This document shows, in pieces, positions 40,733 to 50,896 of a stretch of 64,000 nt of DNA. Below the pieces are notes generated by a model. The model did no database searches and was not told the DNA's origin. It saw only the letters and a list, made by a program, of their open reading frames with translations. Each line of letters begins with the position of its first letter. The first letter of the stretch is position 1. The translations under genes and the position numbers were made by a program. Source of the stretch: Omphiscola glabra (Eukaryota > Mollusca > Gastropoda > Lymnaeidae); assembly GCA_964017045.1 (NCBI GenBank), contig OZ024810.1:16549204-16613203 (forward strand). The letters are read 5' to 3'.

Positions 40733-43528
40733 TTAAGGCGTATGTTTAAGTGACGAGAAAACGAGGCCCCCTCCGATGGGGATAAGAGCGCCTCCGATGA
40801 TGGTCAGAATGTAAGAATATCCTACGTCTAAGGTGTTGTCATGGACTTTGACGCCATAGATCACGGCGCATATCAGTATGGAGGTAACTGTTGAGAGAAT
40901 CAAATAAATAAATAGCGTTTGATGAATGCAAATAATTTATGATGATATAGAGAATGTGGTAGAGCGAAAAGTGATGCTTTTATAACCATGCACTGACGTA
41001 GAAAGGAGGGTGTGGAGGAATGTAGGGGGGGGGGGGCAATACCCTGAGCGTCACCTTTTAGAAACGTTATATCGAGGGGCGGGATACTCGGTCAACTGTA
41101 GAATGTGTTTTGTTGGAAGGGGGCAGCACAAATCTTAACCCGCCCCCAGGGGGGCACTAACCCTAGCTACGCCAAGGTTACTATACTCTAACTAATTAAG
41201 AACGGTTTTTAAATACTTTTCAATTTTTAAATCACCCACTTTACCTTCCTTTTGTGTGCTTAAGTCCATGGATGGGTATTGTCAATATTTGTTTCTCCTT
41301 CACAATTTTTTAAAAAAATAACACAAAACGAAAACTTTAGAAAATTTTAAAACTTGAAATAGTAAGCTCATGTTAATTCCTTTTTTTTTTTTTCCTTTCT
41401 TTATTTTCTAATGATTAAAAATGTAGACTGTGTGCCAAAAATTTAAAGGATGCTTCTCTTAAGATTATTTTTTTTTTAAATTATGATAGGGAAATATTTA
41501 ATTATTATACATTTTTAGTAAAACAAATTTTAAAATTTACGCCGAATTAAATAACCCTGGAAAAACAACAACAAAACCACATGTCATTTTCAAGGTTTGC
41601 TCTAAATCGTTCAATATGTGCACACACATCTCGGGGCTTTCAACTGAGTACTTACATGCACCGACAGCGCAACCGATTGCAAGCTTTGGTAGTATCGGAT
41701 TTTTACTTTTGCCTGTGACGGCCAGCACAGATATGAAGATCGACACCGCTGTTGCCGCAATGCCGGCGAGCATGCCGATAATGGCAAGGGCTTCACAGGC
41801 CACAAGCTCAGCTGGGAGATGAGGAAAAAACCAACAAAATAAAACAAGTAAACGACAGCAGTAAAAAAGAAAACGATGAAAAAAAATTACAATTGAAAAG
41901 CCAAAGTCATCTACCCTTAAAAATGATCGTTTTGGTAAGGAGACTTTTAGACTGGCTATCACGTTAGCACAGAATGTCCCATACAATTATTATTATTATT
42001 AATTGTCTTATATAGCGCGGTACCCCAGCCTAGGGCTTGGCTCACCGCACTGTACATAAAAATATTAGCAAAAGAGACATACTCGTGACATTAAAATAAA
42101 AGACATTTATGTAATAAAGAACAACCGTATAACAACATAACAAAAAAATGCATATTCAGCCCACCCACCCCAGAACTTTTACATATCAAGCGTTTTTGTT
42201 GCGCTAACTGTGAGGTAGTGGCAGATGGAGTTGATATGCTGGATAGCGGTGTATGCAGAACGACAAATGTGACAGATATGTTTATCGAGAGACATGTTGT
42301 TTGAAAGAATATAACCAAGATTGCTAGCAGAGGGTGTAAACTGTATGTAGAAGTTACCTATTGGAAATGAGGTGGGGAGAGTTGAGTTAGAGGATGATTT
42401 GTGATTGTGAATGAGGAGTGCTTCCGTTTTGTCATCATTAAGCTTCCACTTGCTAAGTTCCATCCAGGATTTGACATCACCAATGCACTCTCGCAAAGTT
42501 TGGACAGCAGAATCCACAAGAGAGGGACGGGTATGCTTTTATAGCTGCGTATCATCTGCGAATGACTGGCTCTCAACAGCATGCCTCCCAAGCAAGTGGA
42601 GCAGTGGCCTGGTATACAATGTGAATAGAACAGGGACAAGAACTGACCCAAGTGGCACTCCGTACACCAAATTAGCACTTCCGTTTAGAGACAGCCATCG
42701 ACGGAGACCTAAACCAAGCCAAAACTGAACAGGAAATTCCAAAATAATTTTCAAAGATTTTGTAAAGGGTTTCATGGTCAACAGCGCCAAAGGACGCACT
42801 GATACATTTGCGCACAACTAAATTTCGTGGTGTGTTACGATGCATTAGGTTTTTACTACCCCGATATTGTTAATTAGGAACTCAACACGAGATGCTTGGA
42901 GCAATATGACTCTAAAACCTGCGTGACGGCTTCCAAATATTAAATGTTAATTTCATATTAAATACTTAAAAGATTATAAATAATGGGCAATGAAATAGTT
43001 TTATTTCTTGTAAACATCCAGTACAAAGAATTTAAAAAACAACAACAGAAATAAAAATGTCCCTTAAAAAGTCATATATATAGACTTTAAAATTCTAGGA
43101 ATATATTTTCTAAATTAAGTTGAATTTGTACAAATTAAATAAAATAAATCTCAGTACAACATAAAATTACCAAGCACATTTCTAATTATTTTTTTATATA
43201 ATATTTGCAGCAGACGTAAGGAACATTACAAAATATCATTGTCTTGCTTGCAAAAAGCTTACTAATTATTAATCAGGCATATAATCCATGTCGTACTGGC
43301 GACAGATTAAGAAAGATTAAAGCTGATATTGAGCCCTTACATGACTTTATGGGGAGCTCTCCACAGTTTCCTGAGGCACATAATCGGAACAGTCCCAAGG
43401 TTTGATCTCCGACTGTATCAACTGACCACTCCGGTGTGGCCAGCCCAATAACGTGCAGAGATGTTCCTAATCCCAGGAGTACTAGCCCCACGTAAAAAGC
43501 ACCACTAAGTCCTCCAGGGGAGTGCCAT
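40733..43528 (-). CDS. claudin/PMP22-like four-pass membrane protein, gene 2 (one-base insertion after the start)
   Basis: Exons on the minus strand: 43528-43341, 41811-41656 and 40887-40733, with donors TCAT|GTAAGG and GCAT|GTAAGT and acceptors CCCAG and CAACAG. Helix 1 is FYVGLVLLGLGTSLHVIGLA; the loop signature is PEWSV...LGLFRLCASGNC. Helix 2 is ALAIIGMLAGIAATAVSIFI, helix 3 starts LAIGCAVGA and continues TSILICAVIYG, and helix 4 is GYSYILTIIGGALIPIGGGL. Exons 2 and 3 (156 and 155 bp) equal those of gene 3. Exon 1 has 188 coding bases against 187: ATGGCACTCCCCTGG versus ATGGCTCTCCCTGG, one C too many, so translation from this ATG reaches a stop after MALPWRT. It is either a very recent pseudogene or an assembly error. 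A LINE sits in intron 1 in the same orientation. Confidence 0.8.
41990..42830 (-). mobile_element. CR1/Jockey-like LINE, truncated and internally deleted, in intron 1 of gene 2
   Basis: The minus strand reads MKPFTKSLKIILEFPVQFWL, GVPLGSVLVPVLFTLYTRPL, then the catalytic-centre segment SQSFADDTQL (F/YADD). After a frame change come TLRECIGDVKSWMELSKWKL, NDDKTEALLIHNHK and SNLGYILSNNMSLDKHI, all typical RT blocks in the right order. The rest of the RT is missing: near 42180 the sequence jumps to the 3' UTR, which ends in TACAGTGCGGTGAGCCAAGC, CCTAGGCTGGGGTACC and an ATT/AAT tail at 41984-42003, as in the copy at 22590-23158. Confidence 0.8.
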
Positions 43529-43544
43529 TGTGCAGTTAGTCACC

Positions 43545-44695
43545 TAAAAGTACAATGAAACAAACATAAAAAAAAACAACAAATTTCTTATTTTAACAAG
43601 GAGGTAATATGGGGTAATAATGATGATTGTTTTTCTAATTATTATTTTGTTAATGTCAAGCCATTGTGCTAGAGAAATAGCCTGATTTGAGCGTTACATA
43701 ACTTTGATTACAATAACACATAAATTTTTAGCTGCTGATTGTAACTGTTGATTCGTCAAATGATGTGTGTAATATCGCTATTTATTATGGAGATATCACT
43801 AATTATTATCTTCTTTCTGTCATAATGTTTGCACAAACTTTGGAATTGTCACAAACCTACATACGTCCGAAACAAGTTTGTCCACTGTGACAGTTTAAAA
43901 AATAAAAAAATAATAAAAATTTAGACATTGTCATCGTCCGACCACTTGGACACTGGCCTCGATCCCCAGGAACAAAAAAAAACAGGTGCACGTTTAACCA
44001 GATGCTCCTATGTTTCCTACGGCTACTGTTTGCAGTACCATTTTTATATGGCAAAAACATTGAAGCTGTGTGAATGGAATAGTAGAACACAGTGTGTTAT
44101 AGCTGGAAAGAAAAGACAGGACAAACAGATGTAACGTTTCGGCTTAGAGCCCTCTTCAGGCGAACAGGACATATGAAAGTATGACAAGAAACAGCAAGTT
44201 TTCTTCAATGTGTTCACATTCATTCACATATTTGCAGACAAATTTAAATGTCTGTGACGTATTGTTAGTTAAAGGTGACGTCCAGAATACCAGGTACATA
44301 ACAAGGTCAAATAAGGCAATAGGGGGCAACAACGATTAGGGCAACAAGAAAGATTTCGAATTTAAAAAATAAATGATTGTGATAATATTGCAGAGTTACG
44401 GGCTCTGAAATATCTCAATATAAATACGATGAAAAAAAATATTACATTAAATAATTTTTTTTACAAAATATTAAAATGTACTTTCTTACCTAACAGATAT
44501 TTAGATAAATTTTACATAAAATGTATCCTACTAACAGTGTGGCAGATGTATCTGAATACAAGACAAGTAAGGCTCGTCACGACGTCTCGACTCACAGCTC
44601 AACACTGAAGTTTAATATCTTATTTTGCAGCGATCCTCGGCCTTTTATAGTCCAAAAATATTATTACAGTAAAAATGCATGCGTCACTGTACAGT
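43545..44695. other. upstream of gene 2; contains a hammerhead-like motif
   Basis: No coding region found. The acceptor CTTTTAG|GTGACT before the gene 2 coding exon ends at 43544. A CTGAAGA-stem-GAAAC motif on - lies at 44130-44175, described among the findings. Confidence 0.4.
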
Positions 44696-44696
44696 A

Positions 44697-45038
44697 GCCC
44701 ACTTTAAGCTAGACAACTAGTGTTACTTTAAGCTAGACAACTAGTGTTACTTTAAGCTAGACAATGAGTGTTACTTTAAGCTAGACAACTAGTGTTACTT
44801 TAAGTTAGACAACTAGTGTTACTTTAAGCTAGACAACTAGTGATACTTTAAGCTAGACATCTAGTGATACTTTAAGCTAGACAACTAGTGATACTTTAAG
44901 CTAGACAACTAGTGTTACTTTAAGCTAAACAATGAGTGTTACTTTAAGCTAGACAACTAGTGTTACTTTAAGCTAGACAACTAGTGTTACTTTAAGCTAG
45001 ACAACTAGTGTTACTTTAAGCTAGACAACTAGTGTCAA
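44697..45038. repeat. 24-bp minisatellite, about 14 units
   Basis: Units of ACTTTAAGCTAGACAACTAG plus TGTT, with ATGAGTG and ATCTAGTGA variants. Confidence 0.95.
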
Positions 45039-45231
45039 GAAGGCAATTCACTGAGTAATCTCGTGAAGCTAATACAAAATAATTAATACTTTTTCTTTAA
45101 ACTCAAGGCTTGCTATTTCCAAGGACGAGACTGAGCACGTATATTATTTTTCTTCCATAAATTGTTACTGTTTTTATGTTGTGATTTAGCCTTGCTATTC
45201 TGAGCCTAGTGCTTGTTTTTCCACACCACAG

Positions 45232-45515
45232 TTCTGCAGTTATTTTAAGATGTTCTGATCTGTATATTGTTATTCCTACAAACATTCTGCAATTATTTTA
45301 AGATGTTCTGATCTGTATATTGCTATTCCTACAAACATTATGTAATTATTTTAAGATGTTCTGATCTGTATATTGCTATTCCCACAAACATTATGCAATT
45401 ATTTTAAGATGTTCTGATCTGTATATTGCTATTCCTACAAACATTCTGCAATTATTTTAAGATGTTCTGATCTGTACACTGCTATTCCCACAAACGTTCT
45501 GCAATTATTTTCCAC
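45232..45515. repeat. about 54-bp minisatellite, 5 units
   Basis: Unit contains GCAATTATTTTAAGATGTTC, TGATCTGTATATTGCTATTC and CTACAAACATTCT. Confidence 0.95.
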
Positions 45516-46225
45516 GAGAAATATTCAAAGATTTTTGTACGGTGTTTCTTCTGAATAAAAAATAAATAAAGACTGCATTAATCAAGAAAAGTATTTTCGT
45601 TGAAGCCACGGTCTTACACGTGTCATGATATTTTGTCTTCCATTACCCGAGAAGTGTTTTTAAAAAAAACAAAAACATATCCACTGCAGCATCCTGTATC
45701 ATTATGATAGTTAGTATTTGTTAAGGGTAACTATCCCTCTTAAGATATATCTTTTGTAATGAGGTAAGATGGGATCATGTGAAACATGGACATTTACCGC
45801 GAGTCCTTGTCAAATGCGTGGACAAGGTTTCCGGAGACTGGAGTAGTCGCCCTGTCATGTCTCTAGCGGGAAACTTCACCATTTTAATGAGTTTCCCGGC
45901 TTATGCTGCACAAGACGTGTTGTGTCGGCCTTGGAATCATTTGTTATTATGTACAGCTCGAACGTTGTCCATCTGCGTCCATTTTGGCACTGTTCAAAGT
46001 GTTTAATGTGTTTGAGGTGTTTGATGTTTTCATTGAATACTGGCTAATGAATGAAATTTAAAAATAAATTTAAAAAAAATAAAAATAAGCGATGTGTCTA
46101 AAGTAAGGTAGTAAAGAGGGGAGAAATAAAAGGCCATGGAAGTTACTGAATAGAGGGGAAAAAAAGAAGAGTGCCAAGAAAGTATGACGCCAGAGAGAGT
46201 AGTAAATGAAGGGAATTAGGGGAAA
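45516..46225. other. no gene seen
   Basis: Unique-looking sequence without a supported gene. Confidence 0.4.
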
Positions 46226-46229
46226 GGTT

Positions 46230-46510
46230 AAAAATGGGTAAGAGAATGAGCGAGGGAATGAGAGAGGGAATGAGAGAGAGAATGAGGGAGAGAATGAGGG
46301 ATAAAATTAGGGAGAAAATGAGGGAGGGAATGAGGGAGAGAATAAGGGAGACAATGAGAGGGAGAATGAGGGAGATAATGAGGGAGATAATGAGGGAGAC
46401 AACGAGAGAGATAATGAGGAATAGAATGAATGAGATAATGAGGGAGAAAATTAGGGAGACAATGAGGGAGACAATGAGGGAGACAATAAGGGAGAGAATG
46501 TTGGAACAGG
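46230..46510. repeat. 12-bp purine minisatellite (GAGGGAGANAAT)
   Basis: About 23 units. The + frame codes for a (MRE/R/x) tetrapeptide repeat starting at 46234, but composition and lack of splice or promoter context argue against a gene. Confidence 0.9.
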
Positions 46511-46779
46511 CGGAGAAAAAATCACATCCACATTTTTTGTTTTATTTTAAAAACCTTTATTCCATAAAGTTCCTATTATATTTTATCAAATAAAAATTCA
46601 TTCAAGGGACGGATGTTTGAAGAAAAAGAAATCTTTATCTCTTTCGCTTGTTTGTACATCCTAAGTAACGCAGGAAGGTGATCAACTCAAACATCCTCCA
46701 CAATATCTCATTCCAATAAATGCATTCATCACTCTTTACATGATTTGTGCAGCTCTGGAAAAAAAGAAACGAATAACAA

Positions 46780-47275
46780 TGTCGGATCTTTGGGCCCATG
46801 TTATGGTCAAATAAAAGGGTTTAGGCTTTGCTTCCCAATCAAAAAATTGTAAAGATGGACAAGGTCTGATCTTTGGGCCCATGTTACGGTCAAATAAATG
46901 GGTTTAGGCACTGCTTCCCAATCAAACAATTGTAAAGATGGACAAGGTCGGATCTTTGGGCCCATGTTATGATCACATAAAATGGTTTAGGCACTGCTTC
47001 CCGATCAAACTATTGTAAAGACGGACAAGGTCGGATCTTTGGGCCCATGTTATGGTCAAATAAAATGGTTTAGGCACTGCTTCCCAATCAAACAATTGTA
47101 AAGATAGACAAGGTCGGATCTTTGGGCCCATGTTATGATCACATAAAATGGTTTAGGCACTGCTTCCCGATCAAACTATTGTAAAGATGGACAGGGTCGG
47201 ATCTTTGGGCCCATGTTATGATCACATAAAATGGTTTAGGCACTGCTTCCCAAACAAACAATTGTAAAGAATGAA
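46780..47275. repeat. about 83-bp minisatellite, 6 units
   Basis: Unit contains GGATCTTTGGGCCCATGTTA, GTTTAGGCACTGCTTCCC and AATCAAACAATTGTAAAGAT. Two subtypes (TATGGTCAAATAAA and TATGATCACATAAA) alternate in the last four units. Confidence 0.95.
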
Positions 47276-47745
47276 TGAATTATCCGGTATGTTTCTTTGT
47301 TCACTCCATCTCTTTAAAAAAAAAATGTTTAAAATATCATTAATCATACCTTTAGTTACCGCTTCAAGGATGAGGCTTAGTTGGGCCGCCACTGCTTTTG
47401 ACGGATACCTTTTTTTTTTATCATTTCTAAGAAACTCTTTAAAATATCTCTCAGTTAGTGTAAAATTCCCCCCCCCCCCCAAAAAAAAATTCTGATAAGA
47501 GACCGAAACTCTACAGAACAGGTCATGCCGACGCCCGACCATCAAAGATATCAAAGTTCTTTGTACAAATAAAACCTCGCAATTTCCTGTTTCTTTTTTT
47601 ATCCGTCCGTCATTTATTTTTTGCTACGTAATGGATTTGACAGATTTTGTTAATTATGTATAACTGTTTACTTTTTATTATGCTCTTTAATATGATTTAT
47701 TTTAAAGGCAGACATACAACTTAAAAAGAAAATACCGAACAGATT
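47276..47745. other. no gene seen
   Basis: Poly-C/poly-A at 47465-47490; otherwise AT-rich unique sequence. Confidence 0.4.
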
Positions 47746-47749
47746 TTTT

Positions 47750-48300
47750 AAGCCCTAAACACCATGCTGAAATTAAGAGATCCCTCATGGGGCGGCGAAC
47801 CTCATGCTGCTATATTGAAATTAAGAGATACCACAGAGGGCACCAAACTCCATGTTTCTATATTGAAAATATGAGTTCCGTCCTGGGGCACCAAACTCCA
47901 TGCTTTTATTTTGAAATTAAGATATCCCACCTGGGACCTAAAACACTTATTGAGCTGTAAACGTCATGCTGCTATATTGAAATTAATAGATCCCTCCTGT
48001 TGTCTGAAACCATTGCTTCTCTACTGAAATTAAGAGATTTCACCTTGGGAAGTGAACTTGATGCTTCTATACTCAAATTAAGTTATTCTACCTTAAGAAC
48101 TGAACCCAATGGTTTTATAAGAGATACCACCTGGTGCGCTAAAGCACTTATAGTGCCCTAAACACATGTTGTTATATTGAAATTAGGAGATCCCACTTGG
48201 TTCCCTGAAGCTCTTATAGGGCCCTAAACACCGTGCTGCTATATTGAAATTAAGAGATCCCACAGAAGGCACTAAACTCCATGTTGGTGACTGTAACTCG
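47750..48300. repeat. degenerate 60-80 bp repeat
   Basis: Loose units built from CATGCTGCTATATTGAAATT and AAGAGATCCCACCTGGGGC; strongly diverged, about eight copies. Confidence 0.75.
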
Positions 48301-49070
48301 AAATTATGAAGTACAAGTTTTACTGCTTATTGACTCTATGTCTAAATTAAGGGAAAGAAAATGATTTGTATGTGCCCCTTTTATGTGCCCGTTTTATGTG
48401 CCCCTTTTATGTGCGCGTTCACTAATTAAAACTAATTTAAAGTTCAGTTATAATATTTCTTTCTAAATTGTCATGTTCATGTTTTGGGTTATGTTTAAAA
48501 AACACTCCTATAATAGGGACGAAACTGAATATTTGACAAGTACAACACTATCCCAAAGAAAATGTAAGTGTCTCGCCTGAACGATTTAAAAGAAATTAAA
48601 AATTAAATAACCTTTATGGATTATTATTTGATTGCTGGACATTTTTAAAGTGGCATAACTGCGTATTATGTTATATGATGTGTTTTGAGGTTTTGCAATT
48701 CCCTTTAATTTTTATTTTTTTCCTTTTACGGTTAGAGGAATGTGTGTATAAAAATTACCTGCACTGATCACTTATCTTTTTTATTTGTTTATTGAACATG
48801 TATTATTTGATTTAAGATAGCCATGTTTTATATTTGTGCATTGGAAAGATAGCAGTTTGGGAATTGTAATGTTTAAGAAATGATATTAAAGAATTATATA
48901 AATATATATTCTATTTCTGGTAGGGTATTTTGTTGCATCCATATATATATGTATATATATATATATATATATAATATATAATTTGTCTAAAAATGCATGA
49001 ACTGTCATGAAAATAATAAATATAATGGCATTTTCATAAAAGAATTTATTTTTAATAGCTTACATAAATT
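48301..49070. other. no gene seen; (TA)n tract
   Basis: AT-rich with a (TA)n microsatellite at 48940-48985 and a TTTTATGTGCCC triplet repeat at 48375-48410. Confidence 0.5.
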
Positions 49071-49079
49071 TGATGCATA

Positions 49080-49345
49080 AAATAATTCATTTACATTCAC
49101 ATTTTCAATAAGACATGAATTGATAGTCTTGTATTCATACAGACAATTTTAATGAGACACATACTCATAGCCATTTATTCGAAGAGACAATTTTAATGAC
49201 AACATCTAGCCATATTCATGCATTGGAACACACAATTTTAATGAAAGACGCATTCATATTCATGTATTCGAACACACAATTTTAATGAAACACACATTCA
49301 TCTTCATGTATTAATGAAAACCTCGTTCATGTCATATACATATTG
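49080..49345. repeat. degenerate 40-50 bp repeat
   Basis: Loose units with CATATTCATGTATTCGAACA and CACAATTTTAATGAAA. Confidence 0.7.
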
Positions 49346-49384
49346 CCATATTCATAATCCCCACACAAATTCATACGCACATTC

Positions 49385-49690
49385 AATGCCCCCAAACACC
49401 GCATCTCTAGGCCCCCAAACACCGCATCTCTAGGCCCCCCAACACCCCATCTCTAGGCCCCCCAAACACCCCATCTCTAGGCCCCCCAAACATCGCATCT
49501 CTAGGTTCCCAAACACCGCATATCTAGGCCCCCCAAACACCCCATCTCTAGGCCCCCAAAACACCCCATCTCTAGGCCCCCCAAACACCCCATCTATAGA
49601 CCCCCAAACACCGCAACTCTAGGCCCCCAAACACCGCATCTCTAGGCCCCCCAAAACCCCATCTCTAGGCCCCCAAACACCAGTCTGATC
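49385..49690. repeat. 24-bp C-rich minisatellite, about 13 units
   Basis: Units of CCCCCAAACACCGCATCTCT plus AGGC, with CCCCATCTCTAGG variants. Confidence 0.95.
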
Positions 49691-49699
49691 ACAATACGC

Positions 49700-50550
49700 G
49701 TTTGTTTTAGCGATTACTCAGCCAATTTAAAAAAAAAAATACAAACAAAAAAAAATGATTTGTCCGGTTCGTTGATTAGGTGTTAGTGTAGTGTGTCACG
49801 TGGTGTGTAGAGTATTTCAGGTGACGTGTGCAAACATGGCTGTGGTTGTGTGACCTCAAACTGTGAATGAGTCGAGAGTGCGAGCGAGGGCCGCGCATGA
49901 CTCAACGATCAACACTCCGCTATTCGTTGACACGCAAGTGCTTCGTGATAGGACCGAAAGAAAAAAAAAATATGGAAGTGACAATCAGCACATTCCTTGT
50001 GTAAAAAAACGCATTTACGCATATTTATTTAGCCTCAAACTCAGCACTATACGTAATCTAAACTGTTTTAATCAGGTTAACGTATAGTTTGTAAATTTTT
50101 CCCAAAACTATTCATTGTAATGAAGAAGTAAGTTTAAATATTATTACAATTTGAATACAGATGAAGAGACTTACGATTTAAGAGGTAAAAATGGTGAAAC
50201 CTTAAAAACAAGTACGGATGAATAAACTCACCAAAAAAAATGAATTGTTAGTCGTAGTGAAAAGTAAAAAACAAACTAAAAATCCTAACTTTTTGAAAGT
50301 TATTGTATAATGAAATATGTACATACTATTTAAAAAATATATTTTTATATCTTTCGACATCCACAAACGAACAAACAAAGAATCATGCGCATCACGTAAA
50401 CAAATTGTAGTTAATGAACAAAATCCAAAAACAAATTCCATGATTAACTTTCCATCATAATTTGAAATGATTTTTTTTTCTTATTGATATTATTGAGATT
50501 ACGGAAATGTTCGTTCGTATAAAAATATACTATGATTGTATTGCCTGAAG
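49700..50550. other. no gene; region 3' of gene 3
   Basis: Slightly GC-richer patch at 49770-49930; no supported frame. Confidence 0.4.
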
Positions 50551-50557
50551 ACTCAAA

Positions 50558-50563
50558 TTTATT
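50558..50563 (-). promoter_or_regulatory. candidate poly(A) signal of gene 3
   Basis: TTTATT on +, AATAAA on the coding strand, about 335 bp beyond the stop. Confidence 0.5.
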
Positions 50564-50896
50564 TCATGAGAGAGTAAAAAATAACAATATACATTGCCCT
50601 TGACAAACCAATGATTATTTGGTTCGAGGCTGTCACAAATTAGTTACAGTATTCTGTATGTATTAGCGTTGCATATGGAGGAGATTAATTTTCTGCCACT
50701 ACATAGTTTTTATCTTGCAAGGGGTGGAAACAATCTTGGCCCACCCCGGATGCAACATACCCTAGATACGCCTCTGGTTGTAACAAATAAATACATTATC
50801 CATATTTTATATATACATACATTCTTTTTTTTAACACTCCAAAAATGTAGAAAAGTAGAAATAACTGATTCAAGGTGCTAACAATCTGCCCGGGGT

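Noticed and set aside
46234..46593. 119-codon Met/Arg/Glu repeat protein
   Set aside because: 12-bp purine minisatellite; composition is forced by the repeat.
44697..49690. Possible CRISPR-like arrays (regular repeats of 24-85 bp)
   Set aside because: Units are contiguous with no unique spacers, and the context is a eukaryotic genome.
49863..50087. 74-codon frame in a GC-richer patch downstream of gene 3
   Set aside because: No recognisable domain, ends in poly-A-rich sequence and has no splice support.
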